In this document: piece after piece, positions 8,558 to 17,041 of the stretch
How positions within the stretch are numbered: the first letter of the stretch is position 1
Layout of the letters: each line of letters opens with the position of its first letter
From: CAIVPM01 sp964615145
GTDB lineage: Bacteria; Bacteroidota; Bacteroidia; Chitinophagales; Chitinophagaceae
Assembly: GCA_964615145.1 (NCBI GenBank)
Contig: CAZTOP010000005.1
Coordinates: 31,875-95,874, forward strand
Reading direction: 5' to 3'
Length of the DNA: 64,000 nt
Made by a program: the position numbers and the translations under genes
Notes under the pieces: generated by a model
Told to the model about the DNA's origin: nothing
Databases searched by the model: none
Seen by the model: only the letters and a program-made list of their open reading frames with translations

Positions 8558-9877
8558 CTACTTCTTTTTGGGAACATAAGTAAGTACAACTCTGTTATCT
8601 TTATTTAAATATTTTTTTGCAACATTTTGCAAATCCTGTCTGGTAACTTTTCTAAAGCGTTCAATTTCTGTGTTAATTAAATTGGCATCGCCAAAGTAAG
8701 TTTCATAATTGGCAAGGCTTTCAGCTATTCCTGCCATTGTCTCATTTCTTTGTACAAACTCACTTTCAATCTGATTTTTTACTTTTTGAAATTCTTTTTC
8801 GCTTACCAAATTTGTTTTAATATCTGTTACAATAGAATCCATTGATGCTTCTAATTTTTCAACAGAATTTCCCATATTGGGTAAAGCATAATTAATAAAT
8901 AAACCTGCATCTTCTAAAGCCAAGGGAATGGCAGCTGCAGCTAATGCTTGCTGAGAATTGTTTACCAAAATTTTGGTCATTCTGGAACTTTGCCCACCAG
9001 ATAATAAAGTTGATAAAACATTGAAAGTGTAATAATCATCTGTACCTTGTTTGGGAGTTCTATATGCTTGTAATACTAAAGGAAGTTGAACATTATCCTC
9101 TATTACATCTCTTACTTCTCCACCCAAAGCTGGTTCAGTAATATTGGGTCTGTAAATAGGTTTTAAACCTTTAGGTATATCTGTAAAATATGTTGCTATT
9201 TGCTTTTTTGCAGAGTCAATATTAAAATCTCCAGCAATAGATAAAACACAATTATTGGGCACATAATAAGTTTTATAAAAATCAATAAACTCTTGCAGTT
9301 TAGCTTGATTCAAATGTTCCATACTTCCAATTGGCATCCATCTATAAGGATGAATTTTAAAAGCACGTTTTACAGTTTCACTTAATATACTTCCGTATGG
9401 TTGATTGTCTACACGCTGTCTTTTTTCTTCTTTAACAACTTCTCTTTGTGTGTTTACTCCAATGTCTTCAATTTTTGCGTGTAGCATTCTTTCACTTTCT
9501 AACCACAAGCCTAAATTTAATTGGTTTGATGGGAGTAATTCGTAATAAAAAGTTCTGTCTTGTGTAGTATTGGCATTCAAAGCACCACCAGCACCAGTAA
9601 CATATTTATCATATTCGCCACGCTTGATGTTATCGCTACCTTCGAACAATAAATGTTCAAAAAAGTGAGCAAATCCTGTACGCCCTGTATCTTCATTTTT
9701 ACTTCCGACGTGATACAATGCAGTTACAGCAACAACTGGAGCGGTTTTGTCTTGATGTAAAATTACTTTAAGCCCATTAGGCAAAGTGTATTTTTCGAAC
9801 TTGATTTTAGGGGCCTGAGCTGTTATATTTGTTGATACAAAACATAAAGCTAAAAGTGGCAGTACCATTTTTTTCAT
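8558..9877 (-). CDS. M16-family zinc metallopeptidase (catalytic)
   Basis: A 439-aa exported peptidase with a signal peptide (cleavage near ITAQ). The inverted zinc motif HFFEH lies at residues 71-75, and the distal glutamate is within REVVKEEKR at about 145-153, so the metal site is complete. The C-terminal half carries the second M16 domain, without metal ligands. The family degrades peptides or processes precursors, here probably in the periplasm. It lies 74 bp upstream of the non-catalytic M16 gene and is probably co-transcribed with it, ending at the hairpin near 6341-6376. Confidence 0.92.
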   Translation of the reverse strand: MKKMVLPLLALCFVSTNITAQAPKIKFEKYTLPNGLKVILHQDKTAPVVAVTALYHVGSKNEDTGRTGFAHFFEHLLFEGSDNIKRGEYDKYVTGAGGALNANTTQDRTFYYELLPSNQLNLGLWLESERMLHAKIEDIGVNTQREVVKEEKRQRVDNQPYGSILSETVKRAFKIHPYRWMPIGSMEHLNQAKLQEFIDFYKTYYVPNNCVLSIAGDFNIDSAKKQIATYFTDIPKGLKPIYRPNITEPALGGEVRDVIEDNVQLPLVLQAYRTPKQGTDDYYTFNVLSTLLSGGQSSRMTKILVNNSQQALAAAAIPLALEDAGLFINYALPNMGNSVEKLEASMDSIVTDIKTNLVSEKEFQKVKNQIESEFVQRNETMAGIAESLANYETYFGDANLINTEIERFRKVTRQDLQNVAKKYLNKDNRVVLTYVPKKK

Positions 9878-9981
9878 TGAACGATAGTTTTAATTAGTGT
9901 TGCAAATAAAACCAAACCAATATGAATTTGGTATAAAAGTTTATGAAAGGTTAAAAAAGGTGTTGGTTGAGGAAATTTGCT

Positions 9982-11316
9982 TTAAAAAGAAAGCTGTTGC
10001 ATGAATCTACTATACTTTTTAATGAGTTTTAGAGTAGATGTATCTGTGTTATAAACAGAATACCAGCCTTGTAATTCATGTGGCGGATCGCCAATAAAAT
10101 CATCTCCTGCTTTCCACCAACCACCAGCTTTTCTTGGACGGGCTTCGCCAGCCCAAGCCCAAAAATTAACTCCACTTGCTTTGCCATTTTTTGTGTTTTG
10201 ATACACTTTTTCAAACACAAAAGCATAAAAACTATCTCTAATATTTGTTGTGGAATTTGAGCTGTAACTATTACTATCTCTGCCAATACCGAATTCTTCT
10301 AAAACAAAAGGCTTGTTTAATTTTGCAGCCATTTCAATATGCCTTGATAAATATTCTTCAGTTTTTGTTAATGCTTGTTTAAATGTTTCTTGATGCTTTT
10401 CGGGGTTATACCAATTCCAGTTTTGAACCCATAAATGCACACAAGTATAATCAATATATTTACTGCTGTGGGTTTCAATAAATGGTGTTCCATTGTGATT
10501 CTTATATTCATCTAAGCCCTCGCTACCAACAGTAACTAAATGATTGCTATCTAGGTCTTTTATAAATTTTGCTGTAGCATCAATCCAACTTAAATAATCT
10601 TTTACATTATTCATTCCACGTGGTTCGTTGCAAAGTTCCCAACTCATTATGGTGGCATCATTTTTATATTGAAAATGATTTAAACTATTTTTTCGATTGA
10701 TAATTTTTTCAATAGTCATTTTATATAAATCAACTGCTTTTGTGGCACTGTAAAATTTTGCAGTGTTCTTCATATACAAATCCCAATCCTGTGCTTTTGT
10801 AGTGTCCATTGGATAATCGATTTGATTGATATCCCCAACCCATTTTTGATATTGAGCCATTCCTCCACTCCAAGACCAAAAATTTGTAAGACATACAACT
10901 GCTTTCATATTTCGTTGATTCATTGCATCCAGTAAAAAATCTAATCCAATTAATAAATTTTCATTCAAAATTCCTTTATCATTATTCGATGGTATAATTC
11001 TGTATGGTTCTGTATTTGGACCTTCGGTTAGTGCCATTATTCTAATATTATTGATACCAAAAGATTTCATATTATCTAACTCTCGTAACAATCGATTTCT
11101 ATTGCCACTCTTTGCCAAAGAACCTAAATTCATACCTGCCCAAAAATTTGTACCTACAAAATAATATGGTTTATTATTTAAGGTAAATTGTGTACCTTTT
11201 ACTTGTATAAAATCATTTTCTTTTTGTTCAGATTTATATAGCTTTTTTGAAGGTTTACAATAAGTAAAACAACATAAAAAAATCAAAAGGTATTTTGCTA
11301 ATTTATTATTGTTCAT
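9982..11316 (-). CDS. glycoside hydrolase family 5-like lipoprotein (probable endo-beta-mannanase)
   Basis: A 444-aa lipoprotein (hydrophobic leader, Cys20 in CCFTYC). The TIM-barrel catalytic pair is visible: acid/base Glu231 in WELCNEPRG and nucleophile Glu341 in VLEEFG, with the clan GH-A strand VGTNFWAGMN at about 54-63. Length and the NEP...EEFG spacing suit GH5 subfamily 7-type beta-mannanases, which cut beta-1,4-mannan backbones; other GH5 specificities cannot be excluded. It would sit at the cell envelope. It is divergent from comEC, with about 60 bp between them, and no SusC/D pair is nearby, so this is not a classical polysaccharide-utilisation locus. Confidence 0.85.
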   Translation of the reverse strand: MNNNKLAKYLLIFLCCFTYCKPSKKLYKSEQKENDFIQVKGTQFTLNNKPYYFVGTNFWAGMNLGSLAKSGNRNRLLRELDNMKSFGINNIRIMALTEGPNTEPYRIIPSNNDKGILNENLLIGLDFLLDAMNQRNMKAVVCLTNFWSWSGGMAQYQKWVGDINQIDYPMDTTKAQDWDLYMKNTAKFYSATKAVDLYKMTIEKIINRKNSLNHFQYKNDATIMSWELCNEPRGMNNVKDYLSWIDATAKFIKDLDSNHLVTVGSEGLDEYKNHNGTPFIETHSSKYIDYTCVHLWVQNWNWYNPEKHQETFKQALTKTEEYLSRHIEMAAKLNKPFVLEEFGIGRDSNSYSSNSTTNIRDSFYAFVFEKVYQNTKNGKASGVNFWAWAGEARPRKAGGWWKAGDDFIGDPPHELQGWYSVYNTDTSTLKLIKKYSRFMQQLSF

Positions 11317-11375
11317 TGTTTAACAAATGTTTATATTCAAAAAAAATTGTATTTTAGCCGATACTCTTATTAAAA

Positions 11376-13460
11376 TTGTCAACTTACTCTACAAATATAA
11401 TAAAGCAAATTCCGGCACTTCGCTTTTTATTGCCCATTAGTTTAGGGATTATTTTAGAGTACCATCTTAAAATTTCAATAGCTAGTATATTTTGCTTGTT
11501 TGTTATTTCTATTTCTATTTTATTGTTGTTTAGTTTTTTTACAACAAGCAAAAAATTTGCTTACAGTTTTGTTAAAGGATTGGGTATAAATTTATTGTTT
11601 TTAACATTAGGTTTGGGTTTATCATATTCAAAGTTTATAAGTAATAGTGAAAATTGGTTTGGGAATTACTTTACGAAATCAGAACCTACATTAGTTACAC
11701 TTGAAGAAAATTTGTCGGTTAAGGAAAAAAGCTTCAAAGCTTTGGCATCTATAAATGCCATATATGTAAACAATCATTGGCGAAATGTTAATGGAAAAAT
11801 ACTATTGTACTTTAAACGGGATTCATTAATTCCCAACCTTAAATATGGTAGTCAAATTATTATCAATAGTAACATTAATCCTATCATCAACTCTGGTAAT
11901 CCAGGCGGATTTAACTATGCAGAATATTGCAGCTTTCAAGACATTCATCATCAGGCATTTTTAACAACCGAAAACTATAACATTCTTTCAACTGCACAAA
12001 CAAATTGGTTGAGTGCACTACTCATAAAAACAAGAATAAAAATTATTGCAACACTCTCAAAAAATGTAAAAAAACCTGATGCACTCAGCGTTGCAGAGGC
12101 ATTGTTGATTGGATATAGAAATGATCTTGACCGAGATTTAGTAAGAGCTTACAGCAATACTGGTGTTGTACACATTATTGCAATAAGTGGCTTGCATTTG
12201 GGCATGATATATGGGTTACTGTTGCTTTTTTTTAAGCCACTAAAACGTTTTAAAGTAAACAAAATATTACAGCCTGTTACAATAATTTTAGTGCTTTGGA
12301 TATTTAGTTTTATTGCAGGGTTAGCTCCATCCATTTTACGAAGTGCTATTATGTTCACTTGTATTGTAATTGGCGAATCAACTGGAAAACGTTCTAATAT
12401 TTACAATAGTTTAGCTGTATCTGCCTTGATTATTTTGTTAATAAATCCTTTTAGTTTGTGGGATGTGGGTTTTCAACTTTCTTACACTGCTGTTCTAAGC
12501 ATTGTAATCTTCTCGCCCTACATAAAAAAATGGTTTTATTTTAAAAATAAAATATTAGCTGGTATTTGGGCACTAAATTCTATAACATTATCAGCTCAAA
12601 TTTTAACATTACCCATAGTATTGTATCACTTTCATCAGTTTCCAAATTTATTTTTATTTACCAATGCCTTTGCTGTTCCATTTACTGGTATCATTCTTTA
12701 CTTAGAAATATTTTTAGTAGCTTTTTCTTGGCTTACACCATTGGCCGCTTTTATTGGAGCACTTGTAAACAGGTGCATTACATTGTTAAATTCATTTATT
12801 TTGAATGTTGATACACTTCCATTTGCAGTTTGGGAATCTATTCAAATTACTATTCCACAATCAATTGTTCTATATTTTATAATTATTGGTTTTAGTTATT
12901 GGCTGATTGAAAAGAAAATCAAGTTTTTGTTATTGGGATTAACTTTTTTAGCTAGCTTTATTGCTATCCGAAGTATAGATTTTATAAGGAAAAATCATCA
13001 ACAAAAAATCATTTTTTACAATGTTCCAAAACATACTGCCATTGACTTAATTGACGGAAGAAATTATTTCTTTTTGGGTGATAGCATATTAAATGAAAAT
13101 GGCTTTCTCAGAAACTTTCATATCAAACCATCAAGAGTTTTACATAGAGTAAATGCATGCGATACATTGCAAAACTTTATTTATACAAACAATTACATCA
13201 TCACATCAAATAAAATAATTGCTGTTGTGAGTTCTCCAATAACACAGAAACCTAATTTGCCCAAAGCAGATGTCATCGTAATAACAAAAAATCCAAAGGT
13301 TCATATTCCTCTGTTAAGTCAGGCATTTCGGTGTAATAATTTTATTTTTGATGGTAGCAATTCAATGTGGAAAATCAACAAATGGAAACAGCAATGTGAT
13401 AGCCTACATTTGCATTATTATATAAGTTCACTACAAGGAGCTTATGAAATTAATCTATAA
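11376..13460 (+). CDS. comEC: ComEC/Rec2-family DNA-uptake membrane protein
   Basis: A 694-aa polytopic membrane protein. The N-terminus has three to four helices and an OB-like extracytoplasmic DUF4131 region (about 110-200). The competence domain begins near residue 235 with ALLIGYRNDLDRDL and IIAISGLHLGMIYGLL, followed by about ten helices to residue 535. The C-terminal approximately 150 residues lack a recognisable metallo-beta-lactamase metal motif, a reduction often seen in Bacteroidota ComEC. The start is TTG (MSTYSTN); the next in-frame Met is internal to the conserved domain. The stop overlaps the next ATG by one base (taatg), indicating coupling to the EamA gene. It would form the inner-membrane channel for single-stranded DNA. 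Confidence 0.87.
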   Translation: MSTYSTNIIKQIPALRFLLPISLGIILEYHLKISIASIFCLFVISISILLLFSFFTTSKKFAYSFVKGLGINLLFLTLGLGLSYSKFISNSENWFGNYFTKSEPTLVTLEENLSVKEKSFKALASINAIYVNNHWRNVNGKILLYFKRDSLIPNLKYGSQIIINSNINPIINSGNPGGFNYAEYCSFQDIHHQAFLTTENYNILSTAQTNWLSALLIKTRIKIIATLSKNVKKPDALSVAEALLIGYRNDLDRDLVRAYSNTGVVHIIAISGLHLGMIYGLLLLFFKPLKRFKVNKILQPVTIILVLWIFSFIAGLAPSILRSAIMFTCIVIGESTGKRSNIYNSLAVSALIILLINPFSLWDVGFQLSYTAVLSIVIFSPYIKKWFYFKNKILAGIWALNSITLSAQILTLPIVLYHFHQFPNLFLFTNAFAVPFTGIILYLEIFLVAFSWLTPLAAFIGALVNRCITLLNSFILNVDTLPFAVWESIQITIPQSIVLYFIIIGFSYWLIEKKIKFLLLGLTFLASFIAIRSIDFIRKNHQQKIIFYNVPKHTAIDLIDGRNYFFLGDSILNENGFLRNFHIKPSRVLHRVNACDTLQNFIYTNNYIITSNKIIAVVSSPITQKPNLPKADVIVITKNPKVHIPLLSQAFRCNNFIFDGSNSMWKINKWKQQCDSLHLHYYISSLQGAYEINL

Positions 13461-14383
13461 TGCCTATTACATCTAAACACAAAGCATATTTAGCTTTAAC
13501 TGCTACAAGCATTATTTGGGGAACAACTTGGGTTGCAATGAAGTTTGGAATCAAAGGTATTCCTGCTTTTGAGCTAGCTTCTATCAGACAGTTTATTGCT
13601 GCAAGTATTTTTATTGGCTTCTTTTTAATAAAAAAAGAGGTATTGCCTACAGCAGATCAGTTCAAAAAACTTTTTCTTTTGGGCATTTTAACTTTTGTTA
13701 TGGCAAATGCCGTAAGTACCTATAGTCTAAAATATATTTCAAGTGGTTTAGGTGCATTAATTGGAGCTTTATATCCGTTAAGTGTTGTAATAATAGAATA
13801 CTTCTTTTTTAAAAACAAAGCCATTAATGGGCTTACTATTATTGGTATTTTACTTGGTATTGGCGGTATTGCTTTTGTTTTTCACGATAACGCATTTGGG
13901 GTGCATCCATCAGGTTATTTATTGGGGGTATCTTTAGCTATAATAGCTATGCTTTGCTGGAGTTTCAGCAGTATTTTAATAGCAAAGAAATACATTGCTA
14001 TGAATCCTTATTTTGCTATGGGTTGGCAAATGTTTTTCAGTTCCATTATTGTTGGAATAATAAGCTTAAGTACAGAAAAAATTATTTCTCTTTCATCGAT
14101 TTCAATTGAATCGTGGTTAGCGGTTGCTTATTTAATTTTTGCAGGTTCCATCATTGCTATTATTGCATTTGTTTATTCATTAAAACATTTGAATCCCTCA
14201 ATCGCTGTGTTATATGCTTATATTAATCCAATTGTAGCAATGATTACAGGAAGTATCTTATTAAATGAAAAAATTACTTTAACCATTGTTACAGGCTCTG
14301 TTATTACGCTTGTTGGTGTTTTTTTAGTAAATCACAGTATTAAAAAAATGAAATCCAGCTTAGATATTTCTGAGACGGTTTAA
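13460..14383 (+). CDS. EamA/DMT-family transporter
   Basis: A 307-aa protein with about ten transmembrane helices in two homologous halves, as in the drug/metabolite (DMT) superfamily. The first EamA repeat starts near residue 10 (ATSIIWGTTWVAMKFG) and the second near residue 155 (LAIIAMLCWSFSSILIAKK); glycine-rich packing segments such as SSGLGALIGALYP are typical. Such proteins usually export metabolites or amino acids across the inner membrane. Its ATG overlaps the comEC stop by 1 bp, so it is translationally coupled to it. The substrate is unknown. Confidence 0.9.
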   Translation: MPITSKHKAYLALTATSIIWGTTWVAMKFGIKGIPAFELASIRQFIAASIFIGFFLIKKEVLPTADQFKKLFLLGILTFVMANAVSTYSLKYISSGLGALIGALYPLSVVIIEYFFFKNKAINGLTIIGILLGIGGIAFVFHDNAFGVHPSGYLLGVSLAIIAMLCWSFSSILIAKKYIAMNPYFAMGWQMFFSSIIVGIISLSTEKIISLSSISIESWLAVAYLIFAGSIIAIIAFVYSLKHLNPSIAVLYAYINPIVAMITGSILLNEKITLTIVTGSVITLVGVFLVNHSIKKMKSSLDISETV

Positions 14384-14421
14384 CTAAATTAAAACTGCTT
14401 ACAATAACTTTTCAATTCCTT

Positions 14422-14429
14422 TAATTTCG
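14422..14429 (+). promoter_or_regulatory. -7 promoter box upstream of the E1 gene
   Basis: taatttcg matches TAnnTTCG, a common variant of the Bacteroidota TAnnTTTG -7 element. It lies 19 nt before the E1 ATG. No clear -33 TTTG is seen. Confidence 0.4.
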
Positions 14430-14448
14430 CTACATTAATTACTATATT

Positions 14449-16449
14449 ATGAGTGCCATAAATTACCAGCAATATAAAAAAAATTTCTCTCCACAAGGGT
14501 TAATTCATATTTATAAAAGTTTGCTATTACCAAGAATGATAGAAGAAAAAATGCTGGTACTTCTTCGTCAGGGAAAAATTAGCAAATGGTTTAGTGGTAT
14601 TGGACAAGAAGCTATTGCAGTGGGTAGTACTATTGCTTTACAGCCAGATGAATGGGTTATGCCTTTGCATAGAAACTTAGGTGTTTTTACATCTCGTAAT
14701 ATGCCATTGCATAAATTATTTATGCAGTGGCAAGGTAATAAAGATGGTTATAGCAATGGTAGAGAACGAAGTTTTCATTTTGGTTCAATAGAGCATCACA
14801 TCTGTGGAATGATTTCTCATTTAGGACCCCAACTTGCATTGGCCGACGGAGTAGCATTAGCCTATAAATTAAAAAATGAAAAGAAGGTTTCATTGGCTTA
14901 TACAGGCGATGGTGGCACTAGTGAAGGCGATTTTCACGAGGCATTAAACGTAGCAGCGGTATGGGATTTGCCGGTTATTTTTATTATAGAAAATAATGGG
15001 TATGGATTAAGCACACCAACAAATGAACAATATCGTTGCACCAATTTAGTTGATAAAGCTATTGGTTATGGAATGAAGGGTTTAAAAATTGATGGCAATA
15101 ATATTTTAGAAGTTTTTCATACCATCAAACAAGCACGTGAATATTGTATTCAGGAGCAAAAGCCCATACTGATTGAATGTATGACTTTCAGAATGCGAGG
15201 TCACGAAGAAGCTAGTGGAACTAAGTATGTACCCAAAGAATTATTTGAAGAGTGGGGACACAAAGACCCAGTAAAGAATTTTGAGCAGTTTATAATTGAA
15301 GAGGGATTTATTACAGAAATGGCAGTTGCTGATATTAGAAATGGCTTTAGAAATCATATTGAAACGGAATTGCAAATTGCATATAATGCTTCTGAAATGG
15401 TTGTTGATACTGAGATTGAGTTGAATGATGTTTATAGTAAGTCGACAATCGACAGCAGTCTGACAACTGTTGACAATGGACTGTCGACTGAAAAACGCTT
15501 TATCGATGCTATAAAGGAAGCTTTGCAACAATCAATGCAGCAACACCAAAACCTAGTAATAATGGGGCAAGATATTGCTGAGTATGGAGGTGCATTTAAA
15601 ATTACAGAAGGCTTTGTTGAGCAGTTTGGTAAACATCGCGTTCGTAACACACCTATTTGTGAAAGTGCTATTGTTGGTGCAGCTTTAGGCTTGGCACTTG
15701 AAGGATACAAGAGTATTGTTGAAATGCAGTTTGCCGATTTTGTAACTGTTGCGTTTAACCAAATCATCAACAATCTTGCTAAAATTCATTATCGTTGGGG
15801 TGTAGCTGCTAATACAGTTGTGCGTATGCCAACGGGAGCGGGAGTTGGTGCTGGCCCTTTTCACAGTCAAAGCAATGAAGCTTGGTTTACACATACTCCA
15901 GGTTTGATGGTAGTTTATCCAAGCAATCCTTTCGATGCAAAAGGATTATTAATAGCTGCAATTAACAACCCAAATCCTGTCTTGTATTTTGAGCATAAGG
16001 TTTTGTATAGAAGCATTAGTGGTAATGTGCCAACTGAATATTATGAAGTTGAAATAGGCAAAGCAAATGTTGTAAACTCTGGCGATGATATTACCATTAT
16101 TACTTATGGTGCAGCTGTGCATTGGGCTTTGGATTATGCAAAAGCAAATACTGATATTAGTATAGAAATATTAGACCTTAGAACCCTTGCTCCTTTGGAT
16201 TATACAGCCATTAAAAATGCTGTTGCAAAAACAGGCAAAGTTTTATTGCTACACGAAGACACTTTAACTGGTGGTATTGGTGGAGAAATTAGTGCTTGGA
16301 TTAATGAGCATTGCTTTGAAATGTTGGATGCTCCTATATTACGTTGTGCAAGTTTAGATACGCCTATACCATTTAATATGGATTTAGAAAAGAATTTCTT
16401 AGCTAAAAGCAGGCTGGATACGTGTGTGAAGAAGTTGGTGGGGTATTAG
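14449..16449 (+). CDS. 2-oxoacid dehydrogenase E1, fused alpha and beta subunits
   Basis: A 666-aa thiamine-diphosphate enzyme joining E1-alpha (residues 1 to about 320) and E1-beta (about 350-666) in one chain, a common Bacteroidota form. The ThDP-binding motif GDG (153-155) ... NN (182-183) is intact, and the beta part shows GQDIAEYGG, the MQFADF segment and EHKVLYR. It decarboxylates pyruvate or branched-chain 2-oxoacids and passes the acyl group to an E2 lipoamide; sequence alone does not fix the substrate. The alpha-beta linker (residues about 331-347) is encoded by a palindromic repeat (see findings). The 3' end is partly duplicated downstream of the toxin-antitoxin genes. Confidence 0.92.
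   Translation: MSAINYQQYKKNFSPQGLIHIYKSLLLPRMIEEKMLVLLRQGKISKWFSGIGQEAIAVGSTIALQPDEWVMPLHRNLGVFTSRNMPLHKLFMQWQGNKDGYSNGRERSFHFGSIEHHICGMISHLGPQLALADGVALAYKLKNEKKVSLAYTGDGGTSEGDFHEALNVAAVWDLPVIFIIENNGYGLSTPTNEQYRCTNLVDKAIGYGMKGLKIDGNNILEVFHTIKQAREYCIQEQKPILIECMTFRMRGHEEASGTKYVPKELFEEWGHKDPVKNFEQFIIEEGFITEMAVADIRNGFRNHIETELQIAYNASEMVVDTEIELNDVYSKSTIDSSLTTVDNGLSTEKRFIDAIKEALQQSMQQHQNLVIMGQDIAEYGGAFKITEGFVEQFGKHRVRNTPICESAIVGAALGLALEGYKSIVEMQFADFVTVAFNQIINNLAKIHYRWGVAANTVVRMPTGAGVGAGPFHSQSNEAWFTHTPGLMVVYPSNPFDAKGLLIAAINNPNPVLYFEHKVLYRSISGNVPTEYYEVEIGKANVVNSGDDITIITYGAAVHWALDYAKANTDISIEILDLRTLAPLDYTAIKNAVAKTGKVLLLHEDTLTGGIGGEISAWINEHCFEMLDAPILRCASLDTPIPFNMDLEKNFLAKSRLDTCVKKLVGY
15440..15490. repeat. 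gtcgaca palindromic repeat inside the E1 linker
   Basis: Imperfect palindrome bounded by agtcgaca (15440-15447) and tgtcgact (15482-15489), with several internal [ct]tgaca/tcgaca units between them. It is translated in frame as a Ser/Thr/Asp-rich linker between the alpha and beta parts of E1. Confidence 0.6.
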
Positions 16450-16456
16450 AATATAT

Positions 16457-16464
16457 TAAATTTG
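16457..16464 (+). promoter_or_regulatory. -7 promoter box of the toxin-antitoxin operon
   Basis: taaatttg matches TAnnTTTG and lies 16 nt before the antitoxin ATG and 7 nt after the E1 stop, so the cassette appears to carry its own promoter. Confidence 0.45.
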
Positions 16465-16480
16465 TATAAAAATAATCATT

Positions 16481-16711
16481 ATGCAATCAGCTACAATAAA
16501 AGAAAAATTACATCAATTCATAGATGCAGTTGATGATAAAAGAGCCCAAGCTATTTATATGTTGTTTGAAGATGAACTTGAATTCAATGATGCAAGAAAG
16601 AATTTAATAATGGATGATAGGTCTGCATATTTAAGTGGTGATAACAAAACCTTTTCAATAGATGAAGTTAAACAAATGGCTTTAAACAAAGAGTTGCGTA
16701 GTGGTTTATAA
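16481..16711 (+). CDS. type II antitoxin, addiction-module component
   Basis: A 76-aa acidic protein beginning MQSATIKEKLHQFIDAVDDKRAQAIYMLFED, an amphipathic N-terminal helix pattern found in Bacteroidota antitoxins that pair with RelE/ParE toxins. The C-terminal half (SGDNKTFSIDEVKQMALNKE) is the flexible toxin-wrapping region. It overlaps the toxin gene by 11 bp, in the antitoxin-first order. It would neutralise the toxin and usually autorepress the operon. It sits 31 bp after the E1 stop, with a -7-like box between. Family assignment is by pattern and context. Confidence 0.75.
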   Translation: MQSATIKEKLHQFIDAVDDKRAQAIYMLFEDELEFNDARKNLIMDDRSAYLSGDNKTFSIDEVKQMALNKELRSGL

Positions 16712-16994
16712 AATAATGATACGTCCATTTGCTGCTTTAGAAACTGTTGAAGCTTATGATTGGTATGAACTGCAACAAGATGGTTTAGGTTTGAAGTTTC
16801 TTTCTGACTTATCTGATTTTTATTCTTCGCTTTTACAAAATCCTCACAAATATTCTTATTACGAAAAGCCTGTTAGGCAAGGTCTTTTAAACAAATTCCC
16901 TTATCAAGTAGTTTATGAAATTTTTGATGAAAAAATAATTATTTACTCTGTGTTTATGGCAAAACAAAACCCAAATAAGAAAAGAACTTTTTAG
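16701..16994 (+). CDS. RelE/ParE-family toxin
   Basis: A 97-aa protein with the RelE/ParE fold pattern: first strand VYKIMIRPFA, two helices (ETVEAYDWYELQQDGLGLKFLSDLSDFYSSL), then the strands KFPYQVVYEIFDEKIIIYSVFM. It would be either an mRNA interferase or a gyrase poison; the sequence does not decide which. The GTG start at 16701 is chosen because the first beta-strand is needed; ATG at 16716 would remove it. The C-terminus (NPNKKRTF) merges into a decayed copy of the E1 gene's 3' end, so the toxin tail and stop codon may have been acquired from that junction. Confidence 0.82.
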   Translation: MVYKIMIRPFAALETVEAYDWYELQQDGLGLKFLSDLSDFYSSLLQNPHKYSYYEKPVRQGLLNKFPYQVVYEIFDEKIIIYSVFMAKQNPNKKRTF

Positions 16995-17041
16995 CAAAAA
17001 AACAGATTGGATGAATGTATAAAGTAGTTGGTGAGGTATTA
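16979..17041 (+). pseudogene. eroded duplicate of the E1 gene 3' end
   Basis: From aaaagaacttt to ggtattag this stretch aligns with the last 62 bp of the E1 gene (16388-16449) at about 48 of 62 matching positions with one inserted A. Read in the corrected frame it gives NRLDECIK-stop-LVRY against SRLDTCVKKLVGY in E1. The copy has an internal stop and a frameshift, so it is non-functional. Confidence 0.75.
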
